Shown piece after piece: positions 35,376 to 46,734 of a stretch of DNA of 64,000 nucleotides. Made by a program: the position numbers and the translations under genes. The notes below the pieces were generated by a model. That model saw only the letters and a list, made by a program, of their open reading frames with translations. It was not told the DNA's origin and made no database searches. Positions within the stretch are counted from its first letter, which is position 1; each line of letters begins with the position of its first letter. The stretch comes from Bostrychus sinensis (Eukaryota; Chordata; Actinopteri; Gobiiformes; Eleotridae), in the NCBI GenBank assembly GCA_020698575.1, contig CM036241.1, positions 11,241,416 through 11,305,415 on the forward strand, in the 5' to 3' direction.

Positions 35376-35971
35376 AGGAAACCCAGCAGTTGACGCATGT
35401 TTACAAGAAACATAACAAGGAGAGTGTGTTTTTGCCCTTACAGATGAACTATAAACTAAAAGATGTCGTTTTGGGGCAGTGCATGAAAAACACCAGGGTC
35501 TGAGGCGTCTTTGGCAGGCGGCAGGTGGCTGGTTGTGTTTCTCTAAAATCTATTTTCTTTCAAACTTCAGGCATCTTGTGACACAGAGGCAGTACAAAAA
35601 ACTACAGTTAAAGAAGAAAAGAAACAACAAACAAAAAAAGGAGAAAAAAAAGAAATTAATAATTAAAACACCACTGTATCTCTCATTATGTACATAACTA
35701 CAGACTGCTGCTCAGCTCCAAGCGTGGCATGCAGGCAAACGATTGGAAGGAGCAGCCTGTCGCTCCCGTCAGTCCCGGAGTAAAACTACTCAGCGTCTTC
35801 CGTCGTAAAAACAAAGTGTAGTTATCTGTAGTTTATTGCTAGCTTGATGCCAGGTTTGAAGGGTTTTTTTGTGGCAGTTCGCGGACCGGCGGGCGGGGCG
35901 GGGCCGGGCTGTAGGAGCTACGCTGATTGGCCGAGCAGGGGGAGGAAAGGGGAAGGAAGCTCCGCCCCCCT

Positions 35972-36231
35972 TCAGGAGACCACAGAGGGGGAGTGGTTGT
36001 GATTGGCCGTGTGAGTGTCGGGGGAGGAGTTAGGACTGCTGCTGGATGACGAGGGGCTGCCTTTGTTGTTCTTGATCTGGAGCCAGGTGTCGCCCAGGGC
36101 TTTGGCGAAGTGGTCGTCCACCGAGCCCGTGATGGAGACCGAGTTGGTGGCGGCGGGTTCGGGCTCTTTGTAATTCTTCCCCAGGCTGCGGCGGAAATGC
36201 TCCTCGATCACAGAGTCGCACACTGCGTTAG
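35972..36231 (-). CDS. vgll4: vgll4 final coding exon with both TDU motifs
   Basis: Acceptor TGTCTGTAG (AG at 36233-36232); the stop codon ends at 35972. The exon encodes the functional core of VGLL4: a first TDU motif VIEEHFRRSLGKNY (residues about 227-240 of the frame-corrected protein), the linker KEPEPAATNSVSITGS, a second TDU motif VDDHFAKALGDTWLQIK (about 257-273), a Ser/Pro-rich tail and the end HNHSPSVVS. Human VGLL4 has VVEEHFRRSLGKNY, VDDHFAKALGDTWLQIK and SHSHSPSVVS. The two TDUs contact TEAD and exclude YAP. The region is fully open and very highly conserved, which argues that the gene is functional despite the exon 3 shift. The whole CDS would be 305 residues after correction; human isoforms are about 290-296. 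Confidence 0.97.
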
Positions 36232-37613
36232 CTACAGACACACAACATAAACAAAAAGGTTAAATAAGCAAGACACTGCACCTATTAATCCCTTATTCTG
36301 TGTAACCTTTCTATAAAAAATTAGCAACTAACATTTTCCACTAAATAATTACTGCTCATTAGTAGGAAGTAAGGAAGCTGTTGGACATAAATTATGATCT
36401 TAAGATTTTTGGAGTATGAGCATTATTAGGGAGTAGTACCACAAAAAACGTATAAAGATTTATGTCCAACAACTTCCTTACTTCCTACCAATGAGCAGTA
36501 ATTATGAGTTTATTAGAAAACCCTAATCATAATCAGAATAGTATTTACTGCCACAGTAAGTGAGAAGGTCACAACACTAGGAATTTGCTTTGGTCCTTGG
36601 TGCAAACATAAAATAAAATAACATATAATTATAATAATAATAAACATGCAGGACACAAAATAATATAAAAGTATAAAATCTAAAATGAACAGGAACCAGA
36701 TATGATTATGTACATTAAGCGGAAAATGTTAGTTAGTTGCTAATTAGTTGTAGATTATGGTCAGACAGAATAAGGGATTAATAGGTGCTTTATAATTAAC
36801 AATTAAAAGCACTAACTAGAATAATAGTTAGCACTTAGTTAGTGGTTAATATGTGGACCTTAAACTAAAGTGTTAATACATTTTCAAATATTGCTTATTC
36901 AATTTTTTTTCTTTTTTAATATTTGATCTTTATTTGACAAGGAAACTCCCACTGAGGCCCCACATGGTCCGGGAATCAAACCCAGGACCTTCCTGCTGTG
37001 AGGCAGGAGAGCTAACTACTATGCATTATTTGTCACAAAAATAATAATATTGTTGTTATCATGGATATATTATATGTTATGTCTGTTTCACTGACATGGG
37101 CCAGTGTCTGTTGTACGAGTTTCCTAACGGTCCTGTGAACAGCTCAGTGCAGTTATGAGTGTGGAGGGTTGTTTTTTTTAGCTGCCTACAACCAAGCCAT
37201 ACATTAGTGGCATTTGTAGAATTTGTAGTAAATACTTGAACTTCCCAGGAAACCAGCGGCGTCTCAAACACATCTGAAAAATGAGCTTTTGCAGTATTTT
37301 ATCTGATAACAGCTCCAGATTAAGTCCTCAAACCCACGTTCACCTCTTCATCCACTCTGCTTTAGACCTACTCTGAGTCTGTGGGAAAAACTGTACAGTG
37401 CACGTTGGCTCTGAAAGGTCTGCACATCTTCACTGCAGTTTTATGTTTCACTGTTGACCTCAATGAGATCCTCTGAATTTTACTGGCTTCATAAAAACAG
37501 CCACAGTCAGAGCATGAGTCAAGAAGCTGACACTACCTGGACGAACAAACTAGACATGTTTTTAAACGTCTCATCTATATTTTTATGTATTTATGTTTGT
37601 TTGTAGGACTTAC
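36232..37613 (-). other. vgll4: vgll4 intron 4 with nested palindromic element
   Basis: 1.4-kb GT-AG intron between exons 4 and 5. It is occupied by a nested inverted-repeat element (36278-36788) and, on the + strand, a SINE-type fragment (36925-37025) with CCCAGGACCTTCCTGCTGTG. The remainder (37040-37600) is unremarkable. The intron below exon 3 (37732-37817) is only 86 bp. Confidence 0.9.
36278..36788. mobile_element. Nested palindromic (foldback) element in vgll4 intron 4
   Basis: Outer arms 36278-36340 and 36721-36788 are inverted (GCACCTATTAATCCCTTATT against its complement). An inner pair, about 48 bp, lies at 36346-36393 and 36458-36505 and is nearly perfect (CTTCCTTACTTCCTACCAAT against its complement). 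No coding capacity. Confidence 0.8.
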
Positions 37614-37731
37614 TGTTGATTCTCCTGTAGTTGTTGGCGAGGTTTGAGCAGCCGTTGTGAGACACGGGACAGTGGGACAAGTTACAGTTTCGGTTGTTCG
37701 CTGGGGCGCACGTGATCACTGATGGGCGATT
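37614..37731 (-). CDS. vgll4: vgll4 coding exon 4
   Basis: Acceptor GTGTTTCAG (AG at 37733-37732) and donor GTAAGT (37613-37608) enclose 118 nt. It reads NRPSVITCAPANNRNCNLSH, then CPVSHNGCSN and NYRRIN. Human VGLL4 has NRPSVITCASAGARNCNLSH and CPIAHSGC at the same place, so the Cys/His-rich segment just before the TDU motifs is conserved. Exon 4 follows exon 3 after an 86-bp intron, the shortest in the gene. It ends one base into a Thr codon finished by exon 5. Confidence 0.95.
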
Positions 37732-37817
37732 CTGAAACACCGGTAAACACGTATGAATCCACGAAAACAACACCGGCTTCGACAAGTGCTAAATTCACTC
37801 ATTAAAACTCATTCTAC

Positions 37818-38062
37818 CTGCTGCCGCTCGACGACCGTGTGCGGGACCGAGCTCATGGTGCTGGTGCGGGCCGACTCCACCAGGCTGTTCTTGGTGAGGG
37901 CCAGGGGCTGGTCCATGCTCAGACCGGGCAGGGGGAGGTGGTGGTGGTGGTGGTGGGCGTAGAGGTGGTTACTGTGGACGGCCAGGGCAGCGGGCATCAC
38001 CAGCCGCTCCGTGGGGCTACTGGCTGCGGTCCTTTGAGCTGCGATAATCTCCGTTAGGCTTC
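37818..38062 (-). CDS. vgll4: vgll4 coding exon 3, with an apparent 1-bp frameshift
   Basis: Acceptor TGATCCAG (AG at 38064-38063), donor GTAGAA at 37817. In the frame set by exons 1-2 it reads (L)KPNGDYRSSKDRSQ and then stops at 38019-38017. NGDYRSSKDRS is homologous to human NGDCRRDPRERS. From 38018 the conserved sequence continues in the next frame: SPTERLVMPAALAV, a six-histidine run, MDQPLALTKNS, and VVERQQ at the exon end; human has SPIERAV, LEQPLALTKNS and ERQQ. Ignoring one base (T of the + strand at 38021) joins the two halves as SKDRSRSPTERL, very close to human. As written, the product would be about 113 residues and lack both TEAD-binding motifs. An AG at 38021-38020 could also act as an in-frame downstream acceptor, skipping the shift. 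A sequencing or assembly indel is the simplest explanation. Confidence 0.9.
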
Positions 38063-38369
38063 CTGGATCAACACAGAAACAAAACAAGATTACAATTTTG
38101 GGACAATTTGGGGGCTGATTGTTAAACATCACATAATAGTGAACTGTTAAAACTCCATAGTACAGAGATAAATAAACTCAGAGCATGAACTTTAAGGTAA
38201 GATGAAATTTTGGTTTGATACAATAGTATTCTGGACAAATTTAGAGACTAAGTAAAAATACTAGTTCAGAGATTAATAATTTCTTTGCAGTTTTTGTTCA
38301 CATTTCACAATTTTTGGTCAGGCACATGTCCGGACAACAATGTGACTGAAGGACCCCAGCTTCCCCACT

Positions 38370-38752
38370 CATCTGGTAGCAGTCTAGGTTCTTACACTGC
38401 AGTTCATTTTAAACATCCAAAAACAATTTCTCTCACCCTGAAAAGCTCAAAATGGCAATACATTTTTTTTGTTAATTTCTCTGGAACAGAACCTCATAGG
38501 TCACAAAAATTGAAAAAGCATTTTGTAGCTCTCCCCAAAGCTCTACCTGCACAGCAAGTTTGACTGAGTTTGACTGTTTGTGGTTTAATAGTATTACTAA
38601 GACAAATAGCTATATAATATTAATTTCTTTCATAAAATGGGCCCTACATATCAATCCCAAAAATCGGCAGCGTTTATAGGCCATTGGCTGCTCTGAATTT
38701 TAAAAATCGACATCGGCCATTGAAAAACGCATATCGGTCAACCTCTAGTCAC
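38370..38752. repeat. Interspersed repeat shared with 13440-13805
   Basis: Shared landmarks in order: TCTTACACTGC, AACATCCAAAAACA, CCTGAAAAGCTCAAA, CAGAACCTCATA, CTCTACCTGCACAG, and the end GGTCAACCTCTAGTC against TCGACCTCTAATC. Confidence 0.7.
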
Positions 38753-40184
38753 AAGCCTAGATAAATGGAGAGGGTTGTGTCAGGAAGGGCATCCAGCTTA
38801 GAATGAATATGCAAACTGCTGCACGCTAGGAGACACATGATTTACTGCTGCTATTAACCCACAAAGGAAATGCAGAAAAGAAAGAGCTGTGTAAGCAGAC
38901 ACTGCTGGTGCTGGAATAGACAGACACTCAGATGAACAGTCAATGGGAGGGGTCCTTATTTGAATGAGACCCATTTTTTTTCTATCATGTTTATTTGATT
39001 GATGGTTTTAGTGTTTTAGTCAGAAATTGTGTTTTTAGTATTGTTTATTCTGTCTAATTTTTGCGCTTTTCATTTCTACACTGTTTTATTGAACCTGTTC
39101 AGTACTTATGGACAGTAGAGGCTGTTTTTAAATGTGCTATATAAATAAACTTTGACCTCTGACCTTGATCATGTGATTGGCCAAAGCTTACACTACACTC
39201 TGAACATTTGCATCTATTAAAACCCTTAATATTAAAGCCTACATGATGTCTTAAAGTTACAACGTGCTGCCATCACATCATTTTTTACACAGTTTTAGGG
39301 CTTTTTTTGTTTTTTTCCACACTGAGGTCTGTGCTCACAAATAGCTCCATTATATTTGTCTGGTTCGGTAACTCTTGCTTTCACACCATAATATTAAAAT
39401 CCGCACAACCGGACTTTCCCTGAAGCTATCATTACCATCCTCATGATACTGGGTGTGTCTTATAAACACTGTGTTTAATGCGGTGCAATGTGTGCGTTAC
39501 TTAAGTGGCTCATTGTTCATTTTAAACCAACAAATATAATAATTAGATGACATGTTATTATTAATATAAAGCTGAACCAGAAACATCAGGGATAAAGAGA
39601 AATCCCCATGCGGTTGCAGAAGAAGACAGAGACAAAAGAAGTATTGTAAACGTTGCGCAGACACAGCACTAACAACACGGAGATGGGGAGAAACACACAT
39701 TTGTTCCTCAGATTGCTGTGGGCCTTGATAAGGGCTTTTTGTGCACCGCTCGGAGGAAGGAAGGAACACTCGGCTGACTTTACCCAACATGGCCCCTCTC
39801 CAAATCCACTCACACTGCGCAGCGGGGCACAATGGCCACGTAGTTCAAAGCTCAAGAGTGCTTTCCTCCACACAGCTACACAATCTGATTCAACTGGGGC
39901 CAACTGCAACGCAACACAGGAGGTCTGGATGTTTTTCTAGCCCTCTTATAGTGGCTATCATTATCTCTTCCTCTTTCTTTTTTGCTGCACGACTCTTACA
40001 ACTCACATAACTGTAAAATGTAAATAGGAAGATATTACCATAGTTTGCTAAATTTACTCAGAGTAGAAGATTAAAGCTTCTCTTCTGGGGTCACTACACC
40101 AAATCATCTGTTTCTTAGCATGCAATCATTTGCATATTGATTTGGCAGAGGTTTTTACACCGGATGCCCTTTCTAGCGCAACCC

Positions 40185-40560
40185 TCTTGCATTTATTTGG
40201 GCTTGGTGCCGGCACAAACCGCCTTATGGCTGGATTAGAACACCTGGCTCCACATAAAACAGATATTTAACGATTTAGTGAAAAATAAAACCTCATTTTG
40301 GATTCAATGGCAGCGAAACATGTCATAAAAGTTGGGGCATGGGAACAAACAGCTGGAAAAGTAAGATGGTTAAAAAATAAAAATACTAATTAGTTTTTAA
40401 AAAGATGTGCCTTTTTTGAGATGTGTTGCTGCCATTGAATTCAAAATGGGCTTTTATTTTTCACGAAACTGAAAAATATCTCAGTTTTATTGGGAGCCAG
40501 GAGTCCTAATCAAGCCATAGGGGGATTTGTGCTGACCCCAAGCCTGAATAAATAGAAGAT
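40185..40560. repeat. Large imperfect palindrome of two head-to-head repeat copies
   Basis: Arms of about 130 bp (40185-40325, 40430-40560) are inverted, sharing GTGAAAAATAAAA, TTCAATGGCAGC and CCTGGCTCC. The outer ends are the GCCTGGATAAAT-type interspersed family. Confidence 0.75.
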
Positions 40561-40659
40561 TTATTATACGTAACGGTAAAATCTTATTTTCCACACCTGA
40601 TGTTGTTCATGGTCTATGAGTTTATGAGATTTGCGAAACCATCCAGGCAAAGGAGGTCA

Positions 40660-40795
40660 CAAGCCATTGTTCCAGTGCCAAGCCGGGATAAAAAGGATTG
40701 CATTGGGAAGGGCATCTGGCATACAACCTATGCAAAATCAATATGCGAATCACTCCACACTAGGAGGCAGATCGCTGTGGTGACTCCAGAGGGTA
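40660..40795 (+). repeat. Interspersed family with AAGCCTGGATAAATAGAGAG-type core
   Basis: One of about twelve copies. Landmarks in order: CCAAGCCGGGATAAAAAG, GGGAAGGGCATCTGGCATA, AATCAATATGCGAATCAC, CTAGGAGGCAGATCGCTGTG. + strand copies also at 9926, 38752, 40490, 46078, 48860, 50805, 52910 and 56905; - strand copies at 9296-9378, 29218-29270 and 40078-40225. Probably a SINE or a LINE 3' end; I cannot name it. Confidence 0.7.
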
Positions 40796-42955
40796 AAAGT
40801 CTTTATTTACATTTTACAGAGTGTCCTGCCTTTTACAGAGTAGGGTTTGTACTTCCATTCACTCGAGCCCACACTGGCATGACACTAAAGCCTAAATAAT
40901 GAGTAAAAGAGGAGCACAAACGAGAACAGGGTGCTATAAACAAAACGTGAAAGCCATTGTGCGTTCTGCTCTTGAGGCCCAAGTCTCCACACAAGCAACA
41001 AAGTCAACGTGAAAAAAAAGCTGCTCTGTTTAGATGCAAAACAACCAGTTCGGACAAACAGTTGTAGAGCCATGTGACCAAGCAACCTGACTGCTGGGTG
41101 AAGCATCTGGAAAAACAGAATAGTGAGGTTGTGGTGGGACGGTGGTGGAGGTGGGACGGGGGGTGAGGGGCTACTTTAGGAAAGACTGAGAGGTTTCCTT
41201 TTAGTGGAGGACCCCCCCGATGGCCCTTTGTCTTCCTGTTTCTGACGATCAGCAACAAACTTCCTGCGGGTTGGACTGGGGACAACTTGGAAGAACATTT
41301 GGAAACTAGAGTGATCACCAGACAATGGGGGCGCAACAATTTATCTACAACAACAATGTATGCATTTTTTATTGCTATTATTCAGTTACATCAATACAAT
41401 ACATACTCAACTCTTATAGGAAGCACAGAGTATATCGATCATAGGAAAAGTAGGGATGTCAGGATTAACCTTTTTTTACAATATTTTGCAATTGTTAGTG
41501 TCAGCGTAAAGTAATCATAAGAACTTTGGAACATAAGGTTTCTCTCCATTTCTTAGTACATGTTTATAAAGTCCTTCAAGGTAATCAATAAAACCATCAG
41601 GAATAAAAAATGTCAAAGACTGAGTCAGGCAGGTCAAAAGTTGAGGGAAAAGTAGGCATTAAAAGTTAAGTAAAACTGGTGTTGGTGTCAAAAATCGTGA
41701 GAATGAATTCATCTCACAAGAATCATGACACTAAAATGCAACATCATGACAATCCTAGTGCCTAGTAAAGTAACGGTCACTGAAGAAGATCTCGTCTAGG
41801 CTTTATTACTAATGATTCGAACTGATAAGTATCTTGAGCATCAGCAAGCTAATCACATGCTTGCATGCTTAAATAAGGGAAAACTGCTGGCTGTTTGTCT
41901 ACACTGATTTGTAAACAATAAATGAATAGCAATTCAACAATTCATTTAGCAACACACTTCCATTGAAATCCTTCCTTCTAGCTAAATAGGACCAACAATG
42001 TTTCTGTGATAGTTTTTTTTTTTCAAATCGCATCAGTTCAGAGGCAGTTCATTTTGCCTTTACTAGTGCAGCCCCTTGAATTCTGATTGGTTGCATGTCT
42101 TTCCAATTGTATTCAGATATAGTTTGTGCCTATTCACTCTGGCTTCTAGAAATTCCCCTTGAAATAACAGGGACCAGTGTGGACTAGTGTAGAAAAGCGA
42201 AAGAATTGGTTAAAATGTAAGTGTATAAAGTGTTACACCCCTAACTACCAGCACACACTCAATAAAACGGCTCACAAAATGCTTTCACATAATTGTACTT
42301 TATCTAATGTAATATTTTCAATGGCCTCTTCTTCTAAACAATCAGAGACACAGATAAACCTCTCCCCAGTCTCTTCCCAGCAGCTGCGTCTTGAGTTAAG
42401 TCGTTCAAATTACTCCAAACTCGAGTCATTGCCAGAGAGCATGCATGCCCACATCCTCACACAAGAGGGGCCGCATCAAGAGCCAAACCAACAAGACCAA
42501 CAAATTCAGCCAATGAATAGCATTGCTGTCGAAAAAACCCCCCTTTGCCCCGCTTCCCCCCTCCACAACACACACACTTGATTGCCCCACCAAAAACCCG
42601 GAGTGCGTTTCATGCCAGGACCAGCCATTCATAATGCACCCACTGCTTTTGTATCCCACACTCACCTCTCAATTATGGTTAGGGCTGCAGCTGGGACAAG
42701 AGGATGGAGGGAAAAAAGGCGGACAGTGCACGGGACAGGGGCGCGGGGGGGTATACAGGGCTAAAGTGAGAAAGGTTGGGACGTTATCAGGATTTAAAAA
42801 ATGCTACATGTTAACTTACTCGACAGTACCAGGCCTAAGTAATGTTATTAAAATACTACAGGTATTTAGGTAATAATTTCTGTATTACTACTGCATTTGA
42901 AGAGAAATGTTTTGAGCGTATCAAAAGCAATTACTTTTTTCACTTTACAATAGGG

Positions 42956-43268
42956 CTGCTCGATTGTGGAATAATTCATAATCACAATTATTTAAAACTG
43001 TTTTTCATGTACTGCCAAAATAATAACCTGTAGAGGAAGAGTAGTTTTATCTCTTATTTCTGTTAATTGATTCATAGAGCCAAGTACAAGACTTTGGACA
43101 TCGTTCTGGACAAAGACAAGTGTGCATCTAGCTTTGACAGCTCTGTAAAGTCCCTACATACAGACATAAAGAGCATTCAGAGTCCAATTTATTTAATTTT
43201 TTTCTTGATTATGTAGATTTTGTAATTATTGGGAACCAAAATTGTAATCACCATTAAAATTCGATTAA
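42956..43268. mobile_element. MITE-like repeat with TAGGGCTGCTCGATTGTG start
   Basis: Starts TAGGGCTGCTCGATTGTGGA and ends AAATTCGATTAAC. A TAGGGCTGC-type end is typical of fish MITEs; the right end was not matched precisely. Confidence 0.45.
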
Positions 43269-43597
43269 CAGTCTACTCTAAATGCCTTAATAAACCAAAT
43301 AAGGACTCAGCTATGTCAAAATTAAAGCACCTCTTAAAATAACAGTGAAAATGGGGATTTTAACAGTAGTGGTGCCTTCATAACATGGTGAACTTGTGAC
43401 GGTATCAATTGGTAGGTTTTCTAGGCAAAAAGATATAGTCTTGCTGCAGCCTAATATATCAGAACAGAGAAAACTACAGAGACCATCATCCTTTGTGATC
43501 AATTTAGGACTCAACCACAGAACCATATCAAAGTGGCTCTAAAAGAAACAGGGAAAAGGTGGAAATGCGGAAGAAACCAGGTCTCAACATTTAGGTG

Positions 43598-43765
43598 CCA
43601 CGCTATAGCTCAGTTGGTTGAGCTGCAGTGCAAATACAGGGCAACTACAGCCTGCCTCGGCGTCATGGGTTCAAGTACGAACTCTGTGAATTTGCTGAAT
43701 TTCTCTCCCCTATGATTTCTTATCATTAATCAGCTGTCTTATCAAAAAAATCAAAACGTTTAGGG
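43598..43765 (+). repeat. tRNA-derived SINE, second family
   Basis: TATAGCTCAGTTGGTTGAGC and ATGGGTTCAAGTACGA serve as A and B boxes, followed by the same tail type as at 3705 (TTGCTGAATTTCTCTCCC, later AATCAAAACGTTTAGGG). Confidence 0.7.
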
Positions 43766-44938
43766 TGTTTAAGTGGGCTCCAATCTAACACATCTGATAA
43801 CAAACTATTTTTGCAGAAACATAATGCTCTGTAACTTCAGGGAAAGACCATTAAAAAATAGGCCCAAGACTCTATTTTATTTACAAGTGCTTACGTGCAG
43901 CCTGGCACTAGTGGTGCGGACTGTGGTGGGCTTTCATCAAACCGTCCCTTCATTTAAAGCCTATAAAACCTAACCTTCAATAGATAAATGAGACAGTCGT
44001 TTATCCTCAACAATATCACACCGCTCTCATCTGTCATTAAGAAGCCTTTTAAGTTAGCATTCGCATGTCTTCAAGTCAACCTCAAGAGCCCTGTTTGATC
44101 CTAACCTCTATTTTCAGGTCTCACAATGGGCGATATATAATTTTCATTACAAACAATAGAGACACTAAAAATACTAAGACAACTATAAGCTTTAAAATAT
44201 AGTAATGTTTTGACTGGGGCGGTTTTGTTAAGATTATTTTAGTAAGACAATTAAATTAAAGCCATATATGTCCTAGTCCTTTTCTCACTATTGTGCTAGA
44301 GTTAACCTGACAACAAATCTTGGCCGGCCAGCAGTTCACATCCTACTCCTTGTAGAAATAAATTAAAAAGTGCGGAGAAGAAAAAAAAAAAGCCAGAGAG
44401 ATATACACACAGGAAACATCTGGGAAGAATCACGGCGCAAAGACCAAAAAAAGTGGGAGAGGAAGAGGAGGAGGAGGATGAAGGCTGAACCGCAGCTTAC
44501 AACTGGGCCCCTGATCTGTGAGGCCTGCACTAAGCCACAAAATGGATATAAACGCACACACACAGGCGCATACGCACATAAGAGTCAGCCACAGGGCTAA
44601 CTCAGGCTAAGTATAAACAGTATGAAAAACATCTTGAAGCTCGATCGGCTCCAGGCTTCAGGAGCGGAAACTGGGAGCAATATCTCCGTCCTTAAATGTA
44701 CAGAATGTGGCTTTATCATAGGATATTGTAAGGAAAAATGTACTGTAAAAGAAAGTGACCTTAAGGCTAGTGATGTCCCCATCTTCTTTTTGTGGCTCTC
44801 GATCTGATACTGATCGTTTAATGTTTAGTTTTGGCCAATCCGATTCTTGATACTGATCTTTTTCATTATTGTTTTTAATTGTTAATAATACTGAACATAT
44901 TGCATAGCTATGTTTTCCTGCTAAATGCCTGAACAAAA

Positions 44939-45604
44939 CTAGCCTAGCGAGCCAGACCCTCCTACTTTTAATTTTGCAAGCAGAAGGGTCTAGTTCCCCT
45001 CTCGGGAGGAGGCGCTTCTCTCAGTACAAGGTCTAAAGAGCCAATCACAGTCGTTTATCTGCAGCCCGTCTTACGAAAGCGGAGGAGCTAACCGAGATAG
45101 CACTAGATACCGAGCTAATTTAATAACTTCTCTGACCTGATTAACAGCATTTAGTGCTTTCCTTCATTACCTGTTGATTCTGCTGAAGTCCGCGTCATTG
45201 TTCAGTCCTCTGTGTGATTTTTTTTTCTTCATCTTGTTTCCATTTTAACAACAGGAAAGTCCCGTTGACATCCGATGTAACAAACGCATTAAAAAAAACG
45301 AGACTTTTTCCACAAGTCCTTGTACACCTGGCTTCTGCTGCTGTTCCCGTTCAGAAATAAGTACAGAGCTGCACATAATGTGGCGTATTCTGGTGTTTTA
45401 TGAAAAAAAAAAAAAAAAAAGGTAGAAATCCATGTTTGTTTGGGTCAGTGGTGTGCTGTAGGACTATGTCCCGCCCTTCACTTCTCTGATTGGTTACTCC
45501 ACTTGTCATTGTTCTGCTACAGAATCAAAACTTATGCAACGGGGCACCAGACTAAATTATCTGTATAAAAATAGGAAAAGAGTTTGTCTGGCAGGCCAGG
45601 CTAG
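44939..45604. mobile_element. Inverted-repeat DNA element, about 665 bp
   Basis: CTAGCCTAGCGAGCCAGAC at the left and its near complement GTCTGGCAGGCCAGGCTAG at the right. The interior matches 14799-15448, for example TGTTGATTCTGCTGAAGT and ATGTCCCGCCCTTC. Confidence 0.75.
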
Positions 45605-46698
45605 AACAAAGCAGCAAAGCAGCAGCAGTCTGCATTACTCTCAAAGTGGCATCAGTGAAGACATACATGTTTTTTTAGTTTAAGCCTGCTTCTAAACGCC
45701 AGGTGTTCTATATTTATACCCACCTTACGAGGCCTGTTAAAAGATGCTAAGCAGAACATGTCGCTAATTAGCATACAAAAAAAAAGCTGGTAAAGTTAGC
45801 ACTACAAGCTACACATCACACTATGCAGTTTGTTTTGGCTAAACTCCTGCCACATCGAAACAAAGGCATTACATTATTAGTGTTTTTAGTGTCTGCAGAG
45901 TCTCCAGTCAGTATTTAAGCTGCTCTATGCACAGCACCGAGAACAGCTGCAGCTCTTGGTGCTTTATTTCCATTGAAGCAGATTATACAGCCTCTTTTGA
46001 CATCGACCAAAATTAGTGTCGCTAAATGGCAATTAAACACCTATGTTGGCTAGTCTGCTCAAACCAATCCAGCCACAAGCCAGTGTACTCTTTGTGAAAG
46101 TCCCAAGCCTGGATAAATAGAGAGGGTGGTGTCAGGGAGGCCATCTGACATACAAACCTATGCCAAATTAACAAGCAAAGCATTAAGAAGCTAAGACGCA
46201 GAGAAAAGCTGAAGGAAAAGAAGGAGCTTTTGACCAATGCAGTTTTTCACAAAATAAAAAAAATACTTTGAATGCATTAACACTATACAACTGAAAATAA
46301 TGCTGATGCAACCACTATCTTCGGTTAATTAAGGGCTTGCATATATTGGGCTCTGCATCATTATTTGAACAATAGGCACTCTGATTGGCTATTGGTCTAC
46401 TCAGCTTGTAAACACTGAAGCATAGATGTTCACAATATGTTTAAACAACTATTAACAAGATGGAGGGGGACAATTGCAGGATCACATCGGTCTAACACTG
46501 AACTCAGAGCTAGAAGTTCAGATATATGTAGTGTTTTGCGGTGGTGAAGTGGTTCAATTTTAAACCCAAAGTAAATGCATATTAATAAGTAGGTACGTTG
46601 TAATAGAGTAAGTAAAATAATGGCTTGAGAACAAACACAATTCTGCTGGAAGTAATATCACAGACCACTTCCCCCAGAAACATGTTGCCAGATAAGTG

Positions 46699-46703
<5 letters not shown>

Positions 46704-46733
<30 letters not shown>
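46704..46733. repeat. (AG)n microsatellite
   Basis: About 15 AG units followed by an imperfect GA stretch to 46750. Confidence 0.95.

Positions 46734-46734
<1 letters not shown>

Larger units (their letters stand above)
32025..35971 (-). other. vgll4: vgll4 3' untranslated region (approximate)
   Basis: Sequence downstream of the vgll4 stop, reaching a - strand AATAAA at 32045-32040. Nearer hexamers exist (35837, 34943, 34637, 32770, 32411), so shorter forms are possible. The region is poor in recognised mobile elements apart from an inverted Penelope-type pair at 34347-34556. It carries seed matches for miR-130/301 (35368) and miR-221/222 (33251). The + strand ORF of 159 codons at 33084-33563 lies antisense here and has no recognisable features. 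Confidence 0.5.

Noticed and set aside
39153..39165. Second perfect DR1 (TGACCTCTGACCT)
   Set aside because: It directly follows GCTATATAAATAAACTT, a common SINE tail, so it probably comes from the repeat.
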